Source: Chlamydomonas sphaeroides (Eukaryota > Chlorophyta > Chlorophyceae > Chlamydomonadales > Chlamydomonadaceae). Taken from it: a DNA stretch of 37,820 bases. The position numbers and the translations under genes were made by a program. The stretch spans positions 11,110-48,929 of the forward strand of contig BDDC01000644.1 of NCBI GenBank assembly GCA_001662425.1, given 5' to 3'. The notes below the pieces were generated by a model. It had not been told where the DNA came from, made no database searches, and was given only the letters and a program-made list of their open reading frames with translations. Below are positions 31,799 to 37,820 of the stretch, one piece after another. Within the stretch, counting starts at the first letter, position 1, and every line of letters starts with the position of its first letter.

Positions 31799-34730
31799 TC
31801 ACGCTCGCCCGCGCCACGCGGACACGCGCTCGGCCGCCTCCCTCGGCAGCGCAATGTGGTCGCAGCAGGTCATGTTGAAGGGCTGGAAGCCCTCCGCCCC
31901 CCAGCCGCTCTCGTTGCGCGCCGGCAGCGCCCAGGCCGCCAGGCTGGCGTAGCGCCACAGCCCCCACGCCGCCGCCTCCACCTGGCCCAGCACGCTCAGC
32001 GCCTGCTGCAGCCCCTGCGTCCTGCGCGCCACCACCGGCGCCAGGCGCGACGCCTTGGCGCCCTTGCGGCAGTCGTCGACCGCCCGTTGCGCGACCTCCA
32101 GCAGGTCGCCCTGTGGCCGTACGACAGTACGACAGTACGACTTAACAGGCAACACGCATGACGGTCAGCGCCAATGACGTGACCTAACGCCGAGCAACCT
32201 GTCTGTCCTGCTGCTGCCAGGGCCGCATCCGTACGCCCCGGGCCGCGCCGTACCGCGTACGGCGTCTTCCGTGCCGTACCTCGATGCTGTTGAAGGACAG
32301 GTGCGTGTGGCCCTCCACCAGCCAGTGGTCGTAGAAGGTGGACACGGGGGAGGCCATCCGCAGGATGGGCGTGGGGAAGGCCAGCAGGTGCGAAGCTGGC
32401 GGCGAGTGAAGCATGCGGCGGAGCGGAGCGGAGCGGAGCGGCGTCAGGCATGGGAGCGGCCACCTCAGGCCGCCCGGCAGGGCGTATCAGACAGCGGCTG
32501 CCGGCCTGCCGCATCGCACATGTGTCGCTGCTGCTGTCACGCGGCCCGATTTAAGACAACCCGCGTGCAGCGTGTAACGCCCAGCCGCACAAGCCGTGCG
32601 CCGCAGGGCACGCTCCCCAGCGTAACGTACGGTACGGCATGTACGGCACCCATGCCGTACGCACCCATGCGGCCGGACCAGGAGTTGCCGTCCAGGTCGA
32701 TCACTGCGCAGTACTTGTTGAAGTCCTCGATGGCGATGTTGGCCGCCGTGACCGTGTCGGCCAGGTCGGGGCACGCGTCCCGGTTGTACGGCGGCCACAT
32801 GGTGATGCCCACGTCTAGCAGGTCGCTGTTCACCTCGCCCAGCAGGTGCAGCCGCACACGAGGCAGCTGCGTCCGTTGGTTGGCGTTGACGTGGCATGAC
32901 GTGGCATGACGTGGCATGCGAGGGGGGGTCGGGGCAGCCGCGGATGCGTCGATGGAGCCGGGACGGGCGCGAGGCAGGCAGGCCAGCAGGTGCAGTGCAG
33001 GTGCGGCGCTTTGCGGAGTCGGGTTAAACCCCATTCAGTCTTATTACACAAAAAGCTTTGCGGCCGTACACATGTGACGAGCAGCTTGGCTGGCAACGGA
33101 GCCGAGCTCACCTCGGAGCAGTTCCGGGTGGGGCCCAACTGGCCCGTGGCGCTCCCTCTCCACACCGCCTGCCGGAGGGAGGGGAGGCGCAATTGTCGCC
33201 GCGTGTCAGCCTCTCGCGGGCAAGCCCAGCCCAGCTTGGCTGTACGCAAGCTTTGGCTTATATGCCTCATCCCCGATCGCACGTCCGCGTTATCTAGCTG
33301 GGAGCATAGCCCCAAGCGACCCAAGCCGCAGACAGTGGCCCTTGCTCTCTCGCCGCACCGACCTTGGGTATGCGCGTGTCGAGCGGGTATCTGGCTGACA
33401 GGCAACGCCCGTACTCAGCGGCCTGGCGGGCCCCGAGCGCTGTGTCCCACTCGTAGGAGGTGGGGAACGCAAAGCCCGCGCTCCTCACGGACGCAGCAAA
33501 CATGGGCACGCCGTCGCCGGGCGGCGCGTCGCCTGAGGCATCAGCCCGCAGAGGGCAAGCAGCCCGTCAGCCACGCACGTGGCCTGCATCCCGTATGCCC
33601 CTGAGCTGCTTGCAGAGACGCATATGGGTACGGCATGTGGGTCGCGTGTGCACAGGTGGTTCGTTGACGCACCCATGTCTATCACGAACTCCATGTCCAG
33701 GAGCGGGTACAGGTAGACGGCGACCTTGAGGATCTCCTCAACTGTGTCCGGAGCGGGCGGCGGAGGTGAGGGTATACACGCACCAAGCAACGAACGAACG
33801 CAGGGGCAGTGAGCCCTCTGCTCATTTGGATGGCCCGGACCCACGATCTACGAGCCCCCCAGCCCGCCAACGCGCTCCCCGGGGGCGTGGCATGCACTGC
33901 AACCTGTACACACAACTCAATCGTGTCTATTTAGCTGAATAGTCGACGTATCGATAGAATCAATGCCAGGTACGAAGGCTGCTCCACTGGACCAGCAGCT
34001 CACTCGCGTGGCGCCGCAGGTGGCGCGCCGGCTGTGGCGCCTTCCGGTACAAGCGCCCCCCGCTGATCACGTAGTGTACGGCGGCGTACTCTGGCTGCTG
34101 CGTCATCGCGAGAGCCCTGTCAAAGTCCTGGCGCGTGATCTGCGTCCAAGCACGGCGGCACGGGCTTGCACAGCGCGTGCGGTGCGGGCAAGCAAGCGAC
34201 GACACGCCCCGGCCCTCCCGACCCAAGCAAGCTTGCTGTGTTGCCCGCACCTTTCCGCTCCATCGCCACTCGCTTCTGTGGATGCCCACCGCAAGCTCGT
34301 CCAGGCTGGCGCGGGGCTGGTACGCGGAGCCATCGGGCTGCCGGTCCGGGGCCGGGCGGGGCGGGGCGAGGGCACGCGTTAGCTACCTGCCGGCGGGCTT
34401 AGTTGGCTGGACGGCTGGTGCTCGTGCTCCATCAACGCGCGGAAACACGCTGAACATGATAACAACGACTCGTTTCGATGCGCGTCACCAGGGGCGAGGG
34501 AGCGACACGGCGAGGGCTGGGCTGGCGGAGGGCGATGGCGTTGGCGGGTGGCGGGGGGAGCATCGCGTGTGGTAGCCTACCTCGCGGACGCTCCTCGCAA
34601 TGTCCAAGCAGCTACTCGATTGGTTGTTTCTAGCCTTCCACAACGAAGGAGCGAGCAAGGGCGCACCGAGCAGGCAGAGCGCGACAGCAACTGCGATGAG
34701 CACGGCACGACGTCGCCCGTTGAAGCGCAT
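31799..34730 (-). CDS. CAP10/GT90-family glycosyltransferase (POGLUT/xylosyltransferase-like), type II membrane protein
   Basis: Nine exons: 34730-34581, 34337-34251, 34139-34004 (or to 33974), 33741-33673, 33532-33363, 33168-33112, 32866-32665, 32395-32280, 32110-31799; 1299 nt (432 aa), phases consistent. The N-terminus MRFNGRRRAVLIAVAVALCL is a basic flank plus a single signal anchor, as expected for an ER/Golgi lumenal enzyme. CAP10 (GT90) hallmarks appear in order: YAAVHYVISGGRLYRK, LYPLLDMEFVIDMG, VPMFAASVRSAGFAFPTSYE, IPK-AVWRGSATG (completed by splicing), LPRVRLHLLGE, LDVGITMWPP, NKYCAVIDLDGNSWSGR, STFYDHWLVEGHTHLSFN and a C-terminal helical tail with FQPFNMTCCDHIALP. Family members transfer glucose or xylose to protein Ser (Rumi/POGLUT) or xylose to fungal capsule glycans. 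Donor and acceptor cannot be told from sequence. The exon 3 end has two donors in the same phase, differing by 30 nt. Confidence 0.87.
32119..32141 (-). repeat. 8-bp tandem repeat (about 3 copies) beside a GT90 splice acceptor
   Basis: The plus strand reads gtacgaca, gtacgaca, gtacgac immediately upstream, on the coding strand, of the acceptor of the last GT90 exon (32110). The repeat stands where a pyrimidine tract is expected. Confidence 0.75.
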
Positions 34731-35294
34731 CTATTTGCAGTAGCAGTTCTATAGGCAGAATGTGTTATGTTTGGCGTTGCGGGTGTGTGCGTTGTGTATA
34801 GCGACGACACGTACTGGCCATGCTCAGAGCCCCTCCCCTCCCGATCCCCCCGCGCCAACTGCAATGCATGCCTAGTTGACCGTGCTCATGTTCAGGCTGG
34901 CGGCCACCTTTTCGTTGGTGTCTCTGTACGTGATGCGGTCCTTTGGTGCGCGCCTCTGCTCAGCAAAGTCGTGGCGGGCGGCCAAGCTGAAGGCCGTGGG
35001 GGACATGGGATGTTGTACCCAAGCCGTACGCCACGCGTCAGCATACAGCTTGAGAGCCTACCACAGTGTGACATACTTGGCAGAAACAAATATGGCTTCC
35101 TGTGCTGGTCGGCCAGGAGGCGGCCGAACCCGGACCAGCGTTGCTGCACTTGCCACTGCATGTCACTGCCTGCCTTCGCGCACGTCCTTTCACATCTGAG
35201 CGTGTCCCCTGTTTCGTCGCCCCCGCACCGCAGCTCGCCGTCTGCACCACACCGCGCGCCCTGGCGGCTTCCACACTGCCGAGCCCCTGCCTCC
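34731..35294. other. Region between MaoC-like stop and GT90 start
   Basis: These 564 bp hold the MaoC-like 3' UTR and the GT90 promoter, both minus strand. No exon with family resemblance and no minus-strand TGTAA is visible. Confidence 0.4.
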
Positions 35295-36050
35295 TCACGC
35301 TGCCTCCCCCTGCCCCGCCCGCCCCTCGCTGCCGCCGCTGCCGCCCATGATCGCCAGCGCCTCCCCCTCCACCAGCACCTTGCCGCTGCCCTGCAGCACC
35401 ACGGCCGTGGCGAAGGTCACTCGCCGCCCGCTGATGCGAGTGGCGGTGACGCTGGCCGTGACGGAGGCCCCGACCTTGCAGGCGGGGGAGGGGTGGCAAG
35501 AGACGTGAGGCACGTCGCTTAGAGCTAGCAGCGTAAGGTCAGCGCTGCCCTCACCTGCGCCGGCGCCTTGAAGCGGAGCGACTGCGAGGCGTAGATAGCC
35601 CCGGGAAAGCGCGAGCCGATGATGGCAGGGAAGAGCGATGCGAGCAGGATGCCGGGGATGATGGGGCCGGGGAAGCCTGGGGGAAAGCGGGGTTGGGTTT
35701 CGGGCCGGTGCACCGCATTCTTTGACAGCTGTCGCAGACGTGGCGATCGCGCCCACCGGATGCTACTGCTGCCGCTGTTTCGATGTGGATGGGGTTGGTG
35801 TCGCCGGTCAGTTGCAGGAAGGCGCGAACGTCTTGCTCGCCAAACTGTCGCGTTTCGGAGGCGCTCACTCTGCAGCCAGGACAGCGCGTGAGTTGCATAT
35901 ATCTTTCGCCAACTAATCATGCGACACGAGCACCGAGGCTTACCCGACGTGTAGCTGGCGAGAGCTGCTGCTCGCGAGGCACCGGTCTGCTGCTGCGGCT
36001 CTGCTGCTGGCTAGCGGTGCGATGGCACGAGCGACGGCCGCTAGGGCCAT
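35295..36050 (-). CDS. MaoC-like hot-dog hydratase (R-specific enoyl/hydroxyacyl-thioester dehydratase-like), probably organellar
   Basis: Four exons: 36050-35944, 35869-35757, 35676-35555, 35474-35295; 522 nt (173 aa), phases consistent. The first exon encodes MALAAVARAIAPLASSR and a further Ala/Ser/Arg-rich stretch without acidic residues, a typical mitochondrial (or plastid) presequence. The mature part is a single hot-dog MaoC domain: RQFGEQDVRAFLQLTGDTNP, then IHIE, IIPGILLASLFPAIIGSRFP, GAIYASQSLRFKAP, SVTATRISGRRVTFAT and a closing VEGEALAIM. The catalytic Asp/His of PhaJ-type hydratases are present (GDTNPIH). The usual HGM motif is PGI, so that second His is lost. Likely role: hydration/dehydration of (R)-3-hydroxyacyl thioesters in mitochondrial fatty acid synthesis (HTD2-like) or a related step. 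The last acceptor is CAAG rather than CAG-preceded pyrimidines, so that junction is slightly less sure. Confidence 0.85.
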
Positions 36051-36911
36051 AGCGCGCAGGGCCCTGAGAGTGGAACGGAATGGCGGCCGCACTCGGGGGC
36101 GTTTCGGGACAGGCGGCGTGCGAGGCCGTGCGTGTGCATGGGTTGCATGTCGTACGGCCGCACAGCTTGCCCAGTGCCTTAGCAGCACGGCGCTACGACC
36201 ATTGGCAGAGTCACATCGCAGAACCGTATCAGCTGCTGCCCAGCTCGCCATCCCGCAGGCACCTCCGCTGGCCAGGCCTCCGCCGCCCACCCGCCCCAGC
36301 CACTTGACGTCGCCGGGAGGACGCCCGCCGCGTCCAACGCCGTTACAACCGCTCGTCCTTTATTGCTTGGTCAATTCCGCTCCACAGCAACCCCAGTGCT
36401 CAGTCCCGTAGCTGCGCGTCTCCCCATCCTGCGTCCACGTCCATGTCCTCGCACGAAACCACAGCGCCGGCCGGGCCCCCACCACCGCCCTTTTACTTGA
36501 ACAACCCGCGTGGAACCCTCCCTGCGTGGACGACTGCCGCCCACGCCACTGCTCTGTGCCACCAGACCTTCGGCGCGGCCACAGCAGCAGCGGCCCCATC
36601 CCCGACCTCCCCTTCACGCGCTTGCTGCCTCCGCTGCTGTGCCTCTGCTGCAAGCGCCGCACCACACGCGGCCCCTGCGGCCGCCTCCGGCACAGCAACC
36701 CGTCTCGCCGCTCGTTCCCTAGCCACGCGCTTGCCACATCACGGCCGGCCGGCGACGCGGGCGGCCCCGCCGCCACCCAAACACACACGTCAGCGCCACG
36801 CGCCGCCCCGCGCTTGCGCCCGAACCTCGCACAGCCCAGCCCGCTCACGCCGCTCCAGCTTCGGGTACCAGCTTCCTCCCACCCTCCCTCACACCTCTCG
36901 TGCGCCCCTCC
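36051..36911. promoter_or_regulatory. NAD kinase 3' UTR and MaoC-like promoter
   Basis: The NAD kinase 3' UTR should run from 36911 to just past its poly(A) signal at 36347-36343. The remaining ~290 bp up to the MaoC-like start form that gene's promoter and 5' UTR. No coding exon is supported. Confidence 0.45.
36343..36347 (-). terminator. TGTAA poly(A) signal, NAD kinase gene
   Basis: TTACA on the plus strand is TGTAA on the coding strand, about 570 nt past the NAD kinase stop codon. Confidence 0.5.
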
Positions 36912-37820
36912 TCAGTGCCCCGCGCCCGCCTGCACGCGGCGCAGGTTCCAGTGCAGCCCCTCGCGCACGCCCTGGAACCAGTCGCGGCTGGCGTCGCCCG
37001 AGCACACCGTGGGCACGGGCGTGGCGCTCATTCGGATGATGACGGCGTCGCCGGGGCCCAGGGCCTGGCGGTCCTTGCCGTCAAAGGAGCACCACATCTG
37101 GGCGCGGCTGTTGGCGGGCACCTGTGGCGGGGGCGGGGGCGGGGCGGTGAGGGTGAGGGGGATGGGATGGGGTTAGGGTAGGGAGCAAAATGGGGGTGAA
37201 GGGGATGGGATGGGATTAGGGTAGGGAGCAATATGGGGGTGAAGGGGATGGGATGGGGTTTGGGGGATGGGGTACGCGGGTTGCAAGCGGCTTTTCGAGA
37301 GGGCTCTGCCCAAGAGGCCTAAGAGGCCTTCAATCACACCCGGCCGCTGCCCGTGTCGGCCGCACCAACCTGCACGCAGAGCGAGACGTGGTCGGGGAAG
37401 ACCAGCGGCCGGAAGGACAGGCTGTGGGGGCACACGGGCGTGAACAGGATGCCGGGCACCTGCAGGGGAGAGGAGGGGCAGGAGGAGGCGCGAGGGGAGA
37501 GGAGGGGCAGGGCAGAGCAGAGGGCGAGCCCAGGGTTACAGACACGGGTCCAGTGGCGCGCGGGGGACGGTGGCGCCCCGGGCGCAGCCAGCCCCGCGGG
37601 GCCTCCGTGGAGCAGCGGCGGATGCGGTGCCGAGGACCACAGCGACGGGCCCATCCCCCCTGGGCCGCTTTCAGCGTCTACACCCCACCCCGGCCCCCCA
37701 CCCCAACCTGCGGGTGCACCATGGATCCCCCCGCCGCCAGGTTGTAGGCTGTGCTGCCCGTGGGGGTGGCCACGATGAGGCCGTCGCCCTGGGGGTTTGG
37801 GGGAGGGGGAGGGGGGGGGA
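36912..37820 (-). CDS. NAD kinase, C-terminal part (runs off right edge)
   Basis: The last three exons are visible: 37788-37708, 37459-37370 and 37121-36912, all phase 0 and giving 126 residues to the stop. They carry the NAD kinase C-terminal half: GDGLIVATPTGSTAYNLAAG, then GSMVHP, VPGILFTPVCPHSLSFRPLV, NSRAQMWCSFDGKDRQALGP, GDAVIIRMSATPVPTV and DWFQGVREGLHWN. The order and spacing match plant-type NADKs, which phosphorylate NAD+ to NADP+ with ATP. The upstream GGDG motif and any transit peptide or calmodulin-binding region lie beyond position 37820, so plastid versus cytosolic type cannot be decided. Confidence 0.93.
37158..37262 (-). repeat. 43-bp G-rich minisatellite, about 2.4 copies, in the last NAD kinase intron
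   Basis: Units at 37158-37200 and 37201-37243 differ at two positions, and a partial third starts at 37244. Each contains ggttagggtaggg or gattagggtaggg and several GGG/GGGG runs (C-rich on the coding strand). Confidence 0.85.

Noticed and set aside
36051..36290. Upstream extension of the MaoC-like protein
   Set aside because: The frame stays open upstream but has no ATG, and the sequence is unlike a presequence. The ATG at 36050 gives a normal targeting peptide.
37170..37225. TTAGGG-like words suggesting telomeric repeat
   Set aside because: They are parts of a 43-bp minisatellite, not consecutive TTAGGG or TTTTAGGG units, and they lie inside an intron.

Overview
This is a nuclear genomic window from a eukaryote, most likely a chlorophyte green alga (a Chlorophyceae-type genome such as a volvocalean or sphaeroplealean). 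The evidence is a very high GC content, genes cut into many short exons by introns of roughly 75-750 bases, 5' splice sites dominated by GTGAGG/GTGCGG with C/T-rich tracts ahead of CAG acceptors, TGTAA poly(A) signals downstream of several stop codons, and proteins whose closest family resemblance is to plant/algal or protist versions. There are no operons and no prokaryotic features. All gene models were built by hand from splice sites, reading-frame continuity and protein-family motifs; where the exon lengths sum to a whole number of codons I say so.

Layout. (1) 1-860, minus: 5' end of an LCAT/PDAT-type lipid acyltransferase or phospholipase, running off the left edge. (2) 1157-7980, plus: 16-exon extended synaptotagmin (membrane anchor, SMP lipid-transfer domain, two C2 domains), divergent from gene 1. 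(3) 9216-11994, minus: ELMO-domain protein (ELMOD type). (4) 12551-16387, plus: 16-exon EHD/sarcalumenin-like dynamin-family GTPase with C-terminal membrane segments, divergent from gene 3. (5) 17576-22262, minus: very large Gln-rich bZIP transcription factor with an AT-hook. (6) 22925-27442, minus: F-box protein with many leucine-rich repeats. (7) 27670-30059, plus: adenylate kinase with the long LID domain, divergent from gene 6 across only 227 bp. (8) 31799-34730, minus: CAP10/GT90 glycosyltransferase with a type II membrane anchor. (9) 35295-36050, minus: MaoC-like hot-dog hydratase with an apparent organellar presequence. (10) 36912-37820, minus: C-terminal part of an NAD kinase, running off the right edge.

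Functional themes. Genes 1-4 all concern membranes or lipids: lipid acyl transfer, ER-plasma-membrane tethering and lipid transfer, a regulator of small GTPases, and a membrane-remodelling GTPase. Three divergent pairs (1/2, 3/4, 6/7) probably share bidirectional promoters. Genes 7, 9 and 10 are nucleotide, acyl-thioester and cofactor metabolism enzymes. I found no obviously new multi-gene system. The most unusual points are imperfect copies of exon ends (with their splice donors) inside two introns of the synaptotagmin gene, one of which forms a possible in-frame 21-nt microexon; an in-frame TAG in the bZIP gene that needs a 78-bp intron; a GC-AG intron in the GTPase gene; and a MaoC protein with Pro in place of the usual HGM histidine.
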